The notes below the pieces were generated by a model. That model was not told where the DNA came from. It did no database searches and saw only the letters and a program-made list of their open reading frames with translations. 64,000 nt of DNA from assembly GCA_016081115.2 (NCBI GenBank), contig CM071934.1:61799267-61863266 (forward strand), read 5' to 3'. A program made the translations under genes and the position numbers. Positions 34,238 through 45,543 of the stretch are shown here, piece by piece; the first letter of the stretch is position 1; the number at the start of each line of letters is the position of its first letter. The stretch is from Rehmannia glutinosa (Eukaryota > Streptophyta > Magnoliopsida > Lamiales > Orobanchaceae).

Positions 34238-35804
34238 TAAAGGTCCCAAGGGGTGTGAGTGTAAGGTTTAGAAGGGGGGGTTGAATAAACCTTACCAACT
34301 TTTCGATTTAGTCCTTTTAAAAGTTCAGAGTTGATACTACACAGATGTGTCCTTGGTGGATGACTAATTTAGTTAATCAAGAGAGTTTGTCACTCAAAGA
34401 CTTGACCGAAATTTGTTGATAGAATAACTCAAAATTGTTAAAGATCGAATTAGCTCAATGCATTTGTTTTCAGCTGGAAGACTTAACACCCTTAAATTTG
34501 GTTTAGTTATGATTTAATGCTTGGTTTTAGTACTTAGAGATTATCAAATGGATAGCAAATTTATCAGCAGAGTTAAACAGATAAGATGCAGAAATTAAAG
34601 TGCTGAAATGTAAATGACACGAAAAGTTTTATAGAGGTTCAAGATGAGGTAATTCTTCTACTCCTCTCTTCTCGCAACTCCTGGAGGAATCCACTAAGTA
34701 TTGATCGATATACAAAGTGGTAACAGTCCGGATACAAGTCTTGATCACACAAACGGTGACTTGATCCTTTGGGACTCGGCCACGGAGATGCCTTGGTCAC
34801 GCGGTGGCTTCTCGCACGACTCGGCTTCTTCTTCACAGGCATTTTGCCTTGCTACTACTGACTCACTTGCTCAAGCTCTTTGGATTTGATCACGAAGCCC
34901 TCCAAAAACTCGAGACCGGTTCGACCTTGAACCTTTCTACAATTCTCCTTGGAATGTAGACCCCTTTTCTTCAAAGGTTTCCTCTTCAACCGATTGAAGC
35001 TATCTTTCCTTCACGGGTGAGTGTTGGATTGATTTTCTTTGTGGTGTAGGCTTGAGGATTAATCTTGAATGATTTGAGAATATTTTAGGTTACTGATTCA
35101 AAATGTTTTCTTGAAATGTTCGTGATTCGTAGTCAAGGTAACCTTTTCTCGAATCATTCCTCAGCTTTTATAGTGATCTTTCAAAAATCTCGCCCGTTGA
35201 AGAGATAGGCTTATTTTTAAAGTCACTTGTGGCGTTGGCTTGTCTTGTTGCGATCCTTGGAGTTTCCAATTCCTCGTATGAATTGTTCTTGACTTTTCGA
35301 GTTCGACACGGTGTAGTGCTTCCCATTGGTTCATTCCCCTTGCACGCTTCCGGGGTCGAGCACTTCGAGAAAGGTAGCATGGAGGTATTACTTGTTTAAG
35401 TAATTCTCTTGATTTTGCGGCAACGGATCTCTTTCGATTATCTCGACTTGACCGCATTTCCTTGCTTTTCCCAGGTGACTTAGAGTCACTTTCAATCATG
35501 GATGACTCTTGTCACTTCAACTTGAGACTTGGCTATCTTGAGTTGACTTGACTGATACTTTACTGTTGCATCTCATTTGCACCTTGATCGAGTTCCCGTC
35601 TTCTCTTCTTTGCCATACTCATTTGTCTTTGCGTGAGTCTTCCTTCTAGTCTCCGTTGTCTTCTTGCATGTTTAGCATTGGTGACTTAACTCGGCTTGAC
35701 CCCCTATTTGTTACAATGCAGTTTACAACAAAAATGGGGTGCCAACTTCCTATTCTAAGTTTTACATGGCATTCATCAAAATCTAAACAATAAATTTCCC
35801 AACA
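34238..35804 (-). repeat. 5' LTR of C2
   Basis: A full-length 1567-bp LTR of the C1/C2 family, with the minus-strand TATA box at 35166-35172. It ends TTTCCCAACA in + orientation, directly before GCAAC. Confidence 0.9.
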
Positions 35805-35809
35805 GCAAC
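35805..35809. repeat. Target-site duplication GCAAC, right copy (C2)
   Basis: Equals 14626-14630 and is followed by the interrupted C1 ORF (GATGTCCAGCAATTTG). Confidence 0.9.
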
Positions 35810-36057
35810 GATGTCCAGCAATTTGTGGTAGTCCTCCTTCAGCAGCCTCTTATTAGCTGTGTAGACTACTTTCTCAGCATAGTCGGACTTGGCTACTTCC
35901 TTCCAAGCAGTAGTCAGGTCAACATCAGCTTCATTGATTTCCAACATTCCTTCACTAGGGTGTCGTCGGACCCCTGTTTCACCATACCATCGAAATCCAC
36001 AGTAGACCCGGTGTGGATTTGCTTTCCTAGCTTGACAAAATCATGAGTGGATGCCAT
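35810..36057 (-). pseudogene. Downstream ORF of C1, N-terminal part
   Basis: The ATG at 36057 gives MASTHDFVKLGKQIHTGS then TVDFDGMVKQGSDDTL. Compared with C2, about 200 bp are missing after this point, joining GSDDTL to the INEADVDLTTAWKEVAK block in another frame. The ORF then reaches the GCAAC insertion site and resumes at 14630. The function is unknown. Confidence 0.72.
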
Positions 36058-36639
36058 TTCTCAATATTTTACCGAATGAAACTTTAGAAAATGATCTAAG
36101 GATTGAAAGGGTTTTGAGAGAAAGTTTTGTTTTTGCTTTCGAGAGAGAGAGAGAGAGAGATGAACAGTTTTTGGTAAAGTGTGAGAGAAACGGACGAAAA
36201 TGGTTTAAGTATGGTTCATGAAAGGACGTGCGGGTGGTTTTTGAAATGTGATCAAAATCAACGGCTTAGATCTTGCACGCCGATTTGCATTTAATGTCTC
36301 GTATTTAATGCGGCAAAGATTTATATCCAATCATAAGCTTGGTGTGCGGCTTTTGCTCAGACACGTCATAATTATCGACGTCATTCTTAATAACATTCCC
36401 GCTTAGTAAAAACGACTGCATTTTTGTCACTTTGCTCATAAATGACTCAGCTTGCCCCTTAGCTGATTTAACTCTTCTTTCCTCGCATGTAAATACTCAT
36501 TTTGTCGCCTAACCTCGATACTGGTTGCTTTCCGATACGGCTAATTCACTTAGCTGATTTGAGAGTTAAGCTCTTTTTCCCTTTTCGTGTTTCATTTCTT
36601 TTCTTTGAGTCTTCTGAGTGTCAACTCAGCTCAATTAAT
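36058..36639 (-). other. Spacer between RNase H and downstream ORF, C1
   Basis: Non-coding and homologous to 28356-28984. It holds a (GA)10 run at 36141-36160 that is only about four units long in C2, a simple length polymorphism. Confidence 0.6.
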
Positions 36640-37100
36640 CCTAACTCATGCTTGAGTTCTTCAAATCTTGACTCACATAATGGTTTTGTGAAAATGTCAG
36701 CCAACTGTTTATCGGTTGAAATATATTCAAGGTGATGTCTTTCTTTTCAACATGATCTCTTATGAAGTGATATCCGACATCGATATGCTTTGTTCTTGAG
36801 TGCAACACAGATTTGAGTGATTGCAATTTCACTTGTGTTATCACACATGATTGGAATTTCCTTTTCTTTAACTTCATAGTCTCTCATTTCTTTGTCTCAT
36901 CCATAGGACTTGGGCACACTTTTTGCCCCCGCAGCCTATGTATTCTCGCTTCAATCGTAGGGGTGGCTATTGAATTTTGCTTTTTGCTAAACCAGAAATT
37001 AGCCTATTTCCAAGCATTTGACATGTGCCCGAGGTGCTCTTCCTATCAACTTACATCCAAAGATAGTCGTAGTCCGAATAGCCAATTAGCTTGAATCCAC
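36640..37100 (-). pseudogene. RNase H of C1
   Basis: SRTKHIDVGYHFIRDHVEKK with DITLNIFQP at about 36800-36720, and decayed GYSDS and CDNTSA blocks upstream, mark the end of pol. Frame changes split the domain. Confidence 0.8.
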
Positions 37101-37199
37101 CTTTCCTTTGGATACCATAAGCCAACTTCTTGGCTTCCTTTCAAATATCTCAAGATCCTCTTGGTTGCGGATCATATGGCTTTCTTTTGGAGCAGATTG

Positions 37200-38183
37200 A
37201 AATCTTGCACATACACCTACGGCAAAGAAAGGTGATGTATGGCTCGCTTCTTTGTAAGATAGAGCAATGATCCAATAAGTGCTCTATATCTTGTTTGATC
37301 TACTGTGCTTGCCATCCGCATCCATGTCCATTTTGATCGATGTATTCATTGGTGTTTTTTTTATCAAGACTTCTCTTCCATACCAAATTTCTTCATTAAA
37401 TATCTGGTGTATTTTGTTTGACTTATGAAGGTTCCATCCTTCATTTGTTTCACTTGGAGTCCAAGGAAGAATGTCGACTCTCCCATCATGCTCATTTCGA
37501 ATTTGCTTTGCATGAGGTTTGAAAATTTATCACACATGACTCTTTGTTTGTGGATCCAAAAATGATGTCATCCACATATATTTGAACAAGCAAAGATGCT
37601 CTTCCTGTCTTGAACTCAAGAGTGTTCTATCCACTTTTCCTTTTGTGAATCCATTCTCATCGGGAATTGTGATAATGTATCATACCATGCTCGGGTGCCT
37701 GTTTCAATCCATATAGAGGTTTCTTGAGTTTGTATACCTTATCTCCAAGAATCTTCTCGCTCAAATCCAGGAGGTTGTTCAACATATACTTCTTCTTCCA
37801 ATAAACCATTAAGGAATGCACTCTTTACATCCATTTGATATACAATAAAGTTCTTGTGAGTCTGCATAGGAAAGAACATCCTTATGGCTTCCAATCTTGC
37901 CACAGGAGCAAAAGTTTCATCAAAATCTATTCCTTCTTCTTGGCAATATCCTTTGGCTACCAATCTTGCTTTGTTTCTTACCACGTAACCTTCCTCATTC
38001 ATCTTGTTTCGAATACCCATTTAGTGCCAATAACATTTTGATGGGTAGGTCTTTGAACCGATCCCACACTTTATTTCTTCCAAACCGATTTGACTCTTCT
38101 TGCATGGCTTTAATCCAATGTGTGTCATCCAATGCTTGTGACACATCTTTAGGTTCTATTTTCGAGATGAAGCAGGTAAACAT
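37200..38183 (-). pseudogene. Reverse transcriptase of C1
   Basis: Visible blocks are SQALDDTHWIKAMQEESNRF, NKMNEEGYVVRNKARLVAKG, YCQEEGIDFDETFAPVARLE, MDVKSAFLNGLLEEEVYVEQ then PPGFERED (38183-37740), and YVDDIIFG near 37580-37560. The Leu/Tyr-rich palm continues to about 37250. Frame changes occur near 38020 and 37740. Confidence 0.87.
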
Positions 38184-38799
38184 TGCTTCTTGTTGAGTTA
38201 TGGATCTTGTTTTGACACCTTCTCTTACATCTCCAATGACTAGTTCGGTGGATGGTCTCTCACCATCTTACATCAAGGTTGGAGTAAGTTAGCTGGATTT
38301 AGTCGTCTTGCGACTATGTTGCTTTGATCAGCTCTCTCGTCATCACTTAGCAAATGCAGATTTTTCCGGATGTTTTTGAGACTCGGCTATCTCATCTTCA
38401 TCACGGGTTTATAATTTCTTCACTTCAAAGATAGGGACTCTTCAAAGCATGGTTGATTGATTGACTTAGTGACTCTTCAATGTCTTCTTCATTTACATTT
38501 GGTTCATCAAACACCACATGAATGGATTCCTCTGTAACCATAGTCCTCTTGTTGAGTACTCTCAGAGGCTTTGCTTTTTTGAGTATCCCAAGAAAATACC
38601 TTCATCGACTTTAGCATCAAAAGCCTTTAAATTATCTTTGCCATTGTTATGGATGAAGCATTTGCATCCAAATATTCTAAAATATGCAACACTTGGCTTT
38701 CTCCCCGTCCCAAATCTCATAGGGAGTCTTTGTCATTTGTCTGTTTATCATGCATCTATTTTGAGTATAGCATCTTTGTGTTTATTTCTTGACCCCAAA

Positions 38800-39507
38800 A
38801 TCTTTTAGGTAGCCCCGCTTGACCTAACATGGTCATTCTTCGCTTCTTTGAGAGTTCTATTCCTTCTTTCTCGCAACTCCATTCTCATTGTGGAGTCCTT
38901 GTTGCGAGATAATTCATGACTAATACCATTTTCAATACAATATCGAGTTATTATACCATTGACAAACTCGTTCCTCCGTCGATCTTATTTTGATAATGGT
39001 TTGACTTTTCTCATTTTGAATCCTCTTCATCACCGTGGGTAGTTTCGTAGAGTTTCTTTCTTCTTACACATGAATATTGTCCATGTATATCTTGAGTAGT
39101 CATCTACTACCACCAAGGTTTATTTCTTCCCACTTATGCTAGCTGGTTCAATGGACCAAATAGATCCATATGTAGCAGTGCAATATTCTTGTTGAAGATG
39201 GACATGTCTTTTCTTTGAATGATGATTTGATTTGTTTTCCTTCCGACATGCATCACATATACTCTCCTTCTTGTATATCGAGTCCGGAAGTCCTTCCACA
39301 AGATTGCTTTCGCAAGTTTGTTAATTGTTTTGAAATTGGGTGACTCACTTCTTGTGCCCACAACCAACTTGATTCACTATGCTCTTTGCTAATAGACAGT
39401 GCTTGGTGTTGCGGTTGACCAATCCACGACATATATGTTCTTTTGTCTCCGCATCCTTGAAACACAACTTCATTTGATTCAAGATCCTTGATTTGGCATA
39501 TACCCAT
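38800..39507 (-). pseudogene. Integrase of C1
   Basis: The pre-integrase region (HICRGLVNRNTKHCLLAKS, about 39430) is followed by FKTINKLAKA, a zinc-region remnant, LLHMDLFGPLNQL at about 39160 and the decayed VVVDDYSRYTW block near 39110. The end contains a GVAxKxxxxS block at about 38870. It is too broken to place all catalytic residues. Confidence 0.78.
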
Positions 39508-39532
39508 GTTAAATCCAACATTATAACCCTTG

Positions 39533-39790
39533 TCACGAGAGTTGGTCGATGCTTAGCAAGTTGAAGTTGAGTTCTTCAACATATGCAACATCCGTGATTT
39601 CTAATCCATTTTTCTTGATGGATCCAATGCCTCTTATTTCTCCTGGAGCTTCATTTCCTCCAAATATGACTTTTGCACCTCTGACTTCCTTGAATTTTGA
39701 CAGATTTTTCTTGTTTCCTGTCATGTGTCTAGAACAGCCACTATCCATGTACCAGGTTCCTTGGCACTCAGTTGTTCCTTGAACCTGCAA
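39533..39790 (-). pseudogene. Protease of C1
   Basis: TWYMDSGCSRHMTGNKKNLS contains the intact copia active site DSGC. It is followed by VIFGGNEAPGEIRGIGS and LNFNLLSIDQLS. This is the best-preserved part of C1. Confidence 0.88.
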
Positions 39791-39799
39791 TCAAAGAAA

Positions 39800-42124
39800 T
39801 TAAGTTTTAGGTACCCATTCTTGTCTGGGTCCTGAGGGGTTAGTATTGTAAGATGATCCAACCAACCTATAGCCAAATGATCTGACTATAAGGGGTTGCC
39901 ATCTATTAGTCCCATAATCATAATTAATTTTGGCAAACTGCTTGGGGGTTCTAGGTTCATACAGTTGTCTCTTTTGTTTGTATGCCTGTGTATGTGTTTT
40001 AGCAATTGCCTTCTTTGGGTAGTTGTGATGTCTCTGAGTGTAGTGCTTAGGTGCATATGTGTGCTGATGAAAGCTCTTATACCTTTGGAATGGCCTTTGC
40101 TGAGTTCTAGGCCTTTGCCATTTGGGCTTATATTCCATAGGTCTTTGCTGATAGTTAACATTATTTCAATCAGCTTGGCTTGCGTGCTTTCTACCATTCC
40201 CTTCATATGTATTTATTTTATAGAACTTCTGGGGTTTTTGGTAGCTCTGTTTCTTCTTTACAGAGTATTTCCTGTTTGGAGTTTCTTTGAGGAACTCGGG
40301 CCGGATTTTTTCAGTTGTCCTCTCAAAGACACTCAATCGGTTGTTTTCCTTTTCCTTTATAACCAAGGCCAGTTTGCTTGTGATTGTGCTTTGGAATAAA
40401 TGTGTGTGCATCATTTGGAGTTTTGGATTTTTTAGATACTTCATTACTTGAAGATCCTTTTTCCAAAATCACTTTTGGAGCTTGACATAGCACAAAGGAA
40501 TTAAATCCTAAGCCTGTCTTGTCTCCACATTCTTTTTGACTCATAATAAGATCATCCAATGATTTAGATGCCTTAGTGAATGAGGCAATCACATTTTTGA
40601 GGTCATTTTCCTCTTTTCTATAGCAGCTAACTCTGCTATTAGCTTAGCATTTTCAGTCTTTAGACTTTCATTCTCATCAGCTATTTGACTTAGAGTACTC
40701 AGCTCCTTAGTCAGTTGTGAGTTTTGGCTCTTGAGTAGGTTGTTTTCCTCATTTAGTAGTGTGTGTGAGGATTTAATGTGTTCAAAATCTTTCATCATTT
40801 TGCCTAATCAATCATAAAGATCGAGTGGGTGATGAAGTGTGTGTGTCACATCACTATCACTAGAACCGAGTGTGATGAGTTTGAGTGTACCTCATCTTCT
40901 TGGTCAGGTTGGTCTTGTTCCTTGGCCATCAAACGGATCAAGGCTTCTTCTTCGAGAATCACTTTGTAGTCCTTCACTACTCTCTAAATCATTGTGTGTC
41001 TCTTGACTTTGTCTCGGCGATCTCTGCACCAACATTGCCTTTTTCTTTTCTTGTCTTCTTTCTTTGAAGACCTTTCTTTCTTCTTCATTCCCGTATTTGT
41101 TGACTACAGGATATGGGCAATCAACGGCATAGTGACTGGTTGTCTCATAGTTCAAAGATAGATTTTCAACCTTTTGATCGACTCTTTCCATTCTTGGATT
41201 GTCCCTTTGATATTCAACTTTTTGATGCTCTGTTCTCTTGGTTGGACTATCTTCCATTGACTTGGAGGAGTGAGTGTCTTCCGGAGGATTCTCCTTGCTC
41301 TCTTGTAGTTCTTATTGAAGAACTTGTTAAACCTTTTAACCATCGGGCTATTTCCTCTTGGTCAATGACTTCTTTGACCTCGGCTCTTTTGCCCTCCTTA
41401 ACAATTAGAGCAAATTGTCTTGGGCACGATTGTCTCTTCCAGTCGGTTTTTCTTTCTCGGCTCAAATTCGTAGGCTTTGAGATCCGAGAATAGCTCATGG
41501 TTGGATGTCTTGGATAGGTCCATGGAATGTCTCAGTGCCATGACCTTCATTTCCCACTCAGTTGGGAGACTTCTTAGAATTTTCATACACATTTCCTTCT
41601 GTGTATATTCTTTTCCAAGTGCAGATAGCTCGTTGGTAATTTCTGTGAACCGAGCATCCGGTGATCCAAGGTCTCTCCGCAAAGCATTTTCAAATTTTCA
41701 AATTTTTGTACAAAGAACAGATAGTTTATTTTCCTTGATTTGCTCAGAGCCTTCACAAATCAATGTTAGCTTGTCCCAGATTTCTTTAGCCGTTTTGCAT
41801 GATTTGACTTTGTTGAACATAGCTTTGTCCAAGGTTTTGTAAAGAATGTCCTTGGCCACATTATCCAGGTTATATCTTTTTCTGTCATCATTTGTCCATT
41901 CAGCTCTTGGTTTTTCAACCATGACTGGTCCGGGAGCAACATCCTCTTCACCTTCACCGCACTCTCCTTACAGATGTGTTTACTTTTAAAATTTGCAGTG
42001 GCCCATCCTCTATCACTATCCACATCTCATCATGTAATGTTGATAGATGAGCCTGCATACGAATTTTCCAATCATCAAATTCTTCAATTGTGAACATAGG
42101 GATGCGTGTCAAATTTGCTTCCAT
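39800..42124 (-). pseudogene. gag of C1
   Basis: The ATG at 42124 begins MEANLTRIPMFTIEEFDDWK, the normal copia gag start. Next come KAMFNKVKSCKTAKEIWDKL (about 41820), a SLPTEWEMKVMALRHSMDLS block with LFSDLKAYEFEPRK (41580-41460), and a zinc-knuckle remnant HYAVDCPYP whose first cysteines are lost (41150-41100). A predicted coiled coil (EENNLLKSQNSQLTKELSTL, 40798-40589) and a basic Gln/Tyr-rich C-terminus (40138-39800) follow. Frame changes are frequent. Confidence 0.82.
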
Positions 42125-42237
42125 GATAATAACTTTTGATGGTAAAAAGAGTTTTGAAAACTTAAGTACTAAAACAGATTTTGAAAAATTTGGAGATCTA
42201 GTTCAGTAACCAGTGCGGAAGGCTCAATGACCCAACC

Positions 42238-42249
42238 GCTCTGATACCA
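42238..42249 (-). promoter_or_regulatory. Primer-binding site of C1, tRNA-iMet
   Basis: TGGTATCAGAGC on the minus strand, two bases after the CCTACA end of the 5' LTR. Confidence 0.93.
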
Positions 42250-42251
42250 CT

Positions 42252-43828
42252 TGTAGGTCCCAAGGGGTGTGAGTGTAAGGTTTAGAAGGGGGGGTTGAAT
42301 AAACCTTACCAACTTTTCAAATTAGTCCTTTTAAGTGTTCAGATTTGATACTTCACAGCTGTGTCCTTGGTGGACAGCTAAGTTAGTTAATCACCAGAGT
42401 TAGTTACTCAACAGACTCAACTGAGCTGTTGACAGAATAACTCAGTTGTTTTGACTAAATACTTAACTCAACTGTGATTTGTTTTATTGGAAGACTTAAC
42501 ACCCTTGACTATGGTTAAGTTTGTTTTAATACTTGGTTTTAGCACACAGTTGATTATCAATTGGATAGCAAATTTATCGTGAGATATAAAAATAAGATGC
42601 AAAATTTAAAGTCTTTGAAATGTAAATGACACAATAAGTTTTTATAGAGGTTCGAAGATAGGGTAATTCTTCTACTCCTCTCTTCTCCAACTCCTGGAGG
42701 AATCCACTAAGTATTGATCAATATACAAAGTGGTTAATGATCCAGATACAAGTCTTGATCACACGGTGACTTGATCCTTTGGGACTCGATCTGAGATGCA
42801 TTGGTCACGAATCTGGCTTCTCATACGACTCAACTTCTTCAAAGGGCGTTGCCTTGCTACTACGACCCACTTGCTCAAGCTTCTTGGATTTGATCATGAA
42901 GCCCTCCAAAACTTGAGACTCGGTTCGACCTTGAACCTTTCTACAATCCTCCGTGGAATGTAGACCCCTTGATTCTTCAAAATTTCCTCTTCAACCGATT
43001 GAAGTTATCTTTCCTTCACGGTGAGTGTTGGATTGATTTCCTTCGTAATGTAGGCTTGAGGATTGATCTTGAATGATTTGAGAATATATTAGGTTACTGA
43101 TTCGGATGTTTGCTCGAATGTTCGTGGTTGAGTAACCTTCTCTCGAGTTATTTTCCTTAGCCTTTTATAGTGATCTTTCAAAAAACATCCGCCAGTTGAA
43201 GAGATAGGCTTATTTTTTGAAAGTCACTTGTGGTCGTTGGCTTGTCTTGTTGCGATCCTTGAAATTGCCACTTCCTCGTATGAATTGTTCTTGACTTTTC
43301 GAGTTCGACATGGTGCAGTGCTTCCCATTGGTTTATTTCTTTTGCACGCTCCTCGAACCGAGCACTTCAAGAAAGGTAGTATGGAGTTATTACTTGTTTA
43401 AGTAATTCTCTTGATTTTACGGCAACGGATCTCTTTCGATTTTCTTGACTTGATCGCATTTTCTTAACATCCCCAGGTGACTTTGAGTCGACTTCCAATC
43501 ATTTGATGACTCTTGTCACTTCAACCTTGAGACTTGGTTGTCTTAAGTTAACTTGATCGATACTTCACTGTTGCATCTCACCGTGCATCTCACTGCACCT
43601 TCAATCGAGTTCCGTCTTCTCTTCTTTGCCATACTCAGTTTTGCCTCGCAGTGGAGTCTTCCTTCTAGTCTCCAGTTGTCTTCTTACATGTTTAGGCATA
43701 GCTGACTTAACTCAGCTTGACCAGCCCTATCTATTACAATGCAATTTACAACAAAAAGATGGGGTGCCAACTTCCTATTCTAAGTTTTGCATGGCATTCA
43801 TCAAAATGTACAAAATAATTTCCCAACA
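42252..43828 (-). repeat. 5' LTR of C1
   Basis: Partner of 8525-10084 (1577 bp), with the minus-strand TATA box at 43163-43169. CAG/CTG sites are better preserved here than in the inner C2 LTRs. Confidence 0.92.
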
Positions 43829-43833
43829 GTAGC
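43829..43833. repeat. Target-site duplication of C1, right copy (GTAGC)
   Basis: Compares with GTAGT at 8520-8524, four of five bases matching. Removing C1 joins the TAG stop of the E0 ORF to its 3' non-coding region. Confidence 0.7.
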
Positions 43834-43947
43834 AAATTTGTACAAAGTGCCTGAAAGTTATCAATGAAACTGATTCTTTCTTTTAAATTATTTACTTTTA
43901 GTGCACATATATTGTTATGGTTTTGGCATCATCAAGAAGATGGGAAT
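43834..43947 (+). other. 3' non-coding region and polypurine tract of E0
   Basis: The segment ends in TTTTGGCATCATCAAGAAGA then TGGGAAT, which aligns with the C1 sequence before its own 3' LTR (TTTTGGCATCGTCAAAAAGG). The PPT is 43934-43947. This shows E0 is a relative of C1 and C2 lying on the + strand. Confidence 0.75.
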
Positions 43948-44800
43948 TGTTAGGAAATTTATTCGTATAGATTTTGATGATGCTTAGAAAACTATGTATT
44001 AAGAAGTTGGCACCCCAATTCAATGTAATTTTTTCTTATGTAATAGACAAGACACTGGCTGACTCAAAACAGCCAAGTCAAAGATCAAAAGACTTGCTTA
44101 ATTGCGTTTTAGAACACTCGCAGTTGAGTATCAAGTTTCAGAAAACTCACAACTGAGTATAGAAGAATCAGAAGACTCTTAGCATATTAGTATCATCAAA
44201 GTCTAAAACAGAAGACTGTCAGAAGAGTCAAAGCAGAAGTCTTTCAGAAGACTTGTCAGTCAGAAGACTCAAAGATCAGTCAAATGGGTTAAAGCAGGTG
44301 CAAAACTAAAGTCAACTGAGAAAGTCCCGTTGCAGTGAGTCCAAGATGGATTTTCATTAAAGTACACGAAGTATTATGTTTGACCTTAAAGGTGTTAGGA
44401 ATTTATTAAAGGCAAAAGTGATATAACCAATAGAAAAACACTAGCAAGACTGCCAGTTTCAACAAAGTATAGAAGGCAGAAACATACAAGGAAAGGTCAA
44501 CATCAAGCTACAAAGAAAGGACATGCCGACTGTCCAAACATCTTGATTTGAATTTGTCCATCTCTTCAACGGAAAATTTCAAGTCATATCTTTAAATGGC
44601 TGAGAAAAAACCAGAGAGAAAAACAACAACAACAAGACACAAAAGAGAACAAGAAATATAAAAGTTTGAAATATGAAAGCAAGTGAACATTCTCTCAAGA
44701 GCTGAAATAAATATCCTCAAGCCTGTTAAAAAAACACCTTATTGTGCAATATTAAACAGATTCACAATTATTTAGACTTTAAATAATGGCCCGGTTGACA
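43948..44800 (+). repeat. 3' LTR of E0, right end unresolved
   Basis: It begins TGTTAGGAAATTTATTCG, similar to the TGTTGGGAAATTATTTTG start of the C1/C2 LTR. The partner LTR is outside the window, so the end is approximate; the LINE at 44834 may lie inside it or just beyond. It contains many CAG/CTG-rich short repeats (CAGAAGACT, 44150-44270). Confidence 0.55.
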
Positions 44801-44819
44801 ATTCCGTCGTTCCTTTTGC

Positions 44820-44833
44820 GCATGCCCCAACTC
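44820..44833. repeat. Target-site duplication of LINE, left copy
   Basis: GCATGCCCCAACTC equals 47457-47470; a length of 14 bp is typical for L1-type integration. Confidence 0.88.
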
Positions 44834-44929
44834 TTTTTTTTCGAACGATAGCATTTCATTAAACAAAACTCAAATAGTACAATTACAACTAAACAACGTA
44901 GCCAACGGGCTAGAAATCCAATGTGGCCA

Positions 44930-45365
44930 TTACATAAGCCACTCGGGGAATTGGTCAAACCAATTCAAATTTGTATCACCATCGAACGCTAATCTAGCAA
45001 GTCTACAACACTTACCATGACAATTAACATCTTGAAAATTGAAAATAACATGCTCAAAAAGGAAGCATAACAAGTAGATGTCTTCGGCTATCATTGCACT
45101 TGCGTCTTCAAACCCATAATGCCCGGTAAATCTACAAGCGATATCCTTATCATCTACAAAAATTTCCGACATTTGAACATGCTATTTCTCAGCCACACAC
45201 ATTGCATTCCTCGGTCCAATCAAAGCCGCTTCCACTAGATGCTTAATAAGCTCCCTAGAATTAGCACAAGCTCGAACCATCATGCCATTGCAATCCACAA
45301 TCCACCAAAAGCAGTCCCAAAAATCTCAGAGCACACAGCACTGATCACCAATTTATGGTGTCCTA
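44930..45365 (-). pseudogene. LINE ORF2, RNase H fragment
   Basis: The frame DKDIACRFTGHYGFEDASAM to CHGKCCRLARLAFDGDTNLN, ending WFDQFPEWLM, is the end of the RNase H-like domain that plant L1 elements carry after reverse transcriptase. The H..ARLA block is the usual C-terminal motif. An upstream part (GMMVRACANSRELIKHLVEA) is in frame apart from a stop near 45190. Confidence 0.75.
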
Positions 45366-45435
45366 CCGTGTCTATGGTATTTCCAGGTCCACTGTTCATT
45401 TGAAAACTGAACCAACAAAAGCTTGTTCTTTTTTT

Positions 45436-45543
45436 TTTCACAGAGAAAAACTAAATCAGGGGATGGAGCTTGAGAGCCTCCTTTAGCTGAGAAATTGTAG
45501 AGGCCCCTCCCAGTCCTCTACAATTCCATGAGCATAACCTCAT
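45436..45543 (-). pseudogene. LINE ORF2, endonuclease N-terminus
   Basis: The ATG at 45543 gives MRLCSWNCRGLGGASTISQL then KEALKLHPPDLVFLCE. This is the start of the APE-type endonuclease of plant L1, including the Asn of WNCRGLG and the Glu of the FLCE(T)K block. The frame ends in an A-rich stretch and the sequence jumps to RNase H by about 45365. Confidence 0.82.

Larger units (their letters stand above)
14631..35804 (-). mobile_element. Copia LTR retrotransposon C2, same family as C1, split by C3
   Basis: C2 is inserted in the downstream ORF of C1 with a perfect 5-bp duplication and lies in the same orientation. Its 5' LTR is 34238-35804. Its 3' LTR (14631-15573) lacks about 600 bp of U3, together with the PPT and the end of the downstream ORF. 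Gag, protease, integrase, reverse transcriptase and RNase H lie at 34110-28985. The downstream ORF starts at 28355, is interrupted at GACCC by C3, and resumes at 19893. Domain order and sequence match C1 closely, so the two are sister copies. Confidence 0.88.
8525..43828 (-). mobile_element. Copia LTR retrotransposon C1 (SIRE/Maximus-like), split by C2
   Basis: The LTRs at 42252-43828 (5') and 8525-10084 (3') run, on the minus strand, TGTTGGG to CCTACA. A tRNA-iMet primer site follows the 5' LTR and a polypurine tract precedes the 3' LTR. The order on the minus strand is gag, protease, integrase, reverse transcriptase, RNase H, spacer, then a large downstream ORF. That ORF is cut at GCAAC by C2, whose 21.2 kb must be removed to read C1. 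Flanking bases are GTAGT (8520-8524) and GTAGC (43829-43833), a 4/5 duplication. A large ORF after RNase H and long LTRs resemble the SIRE/Maximus lineage. Confidence 0.88.
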
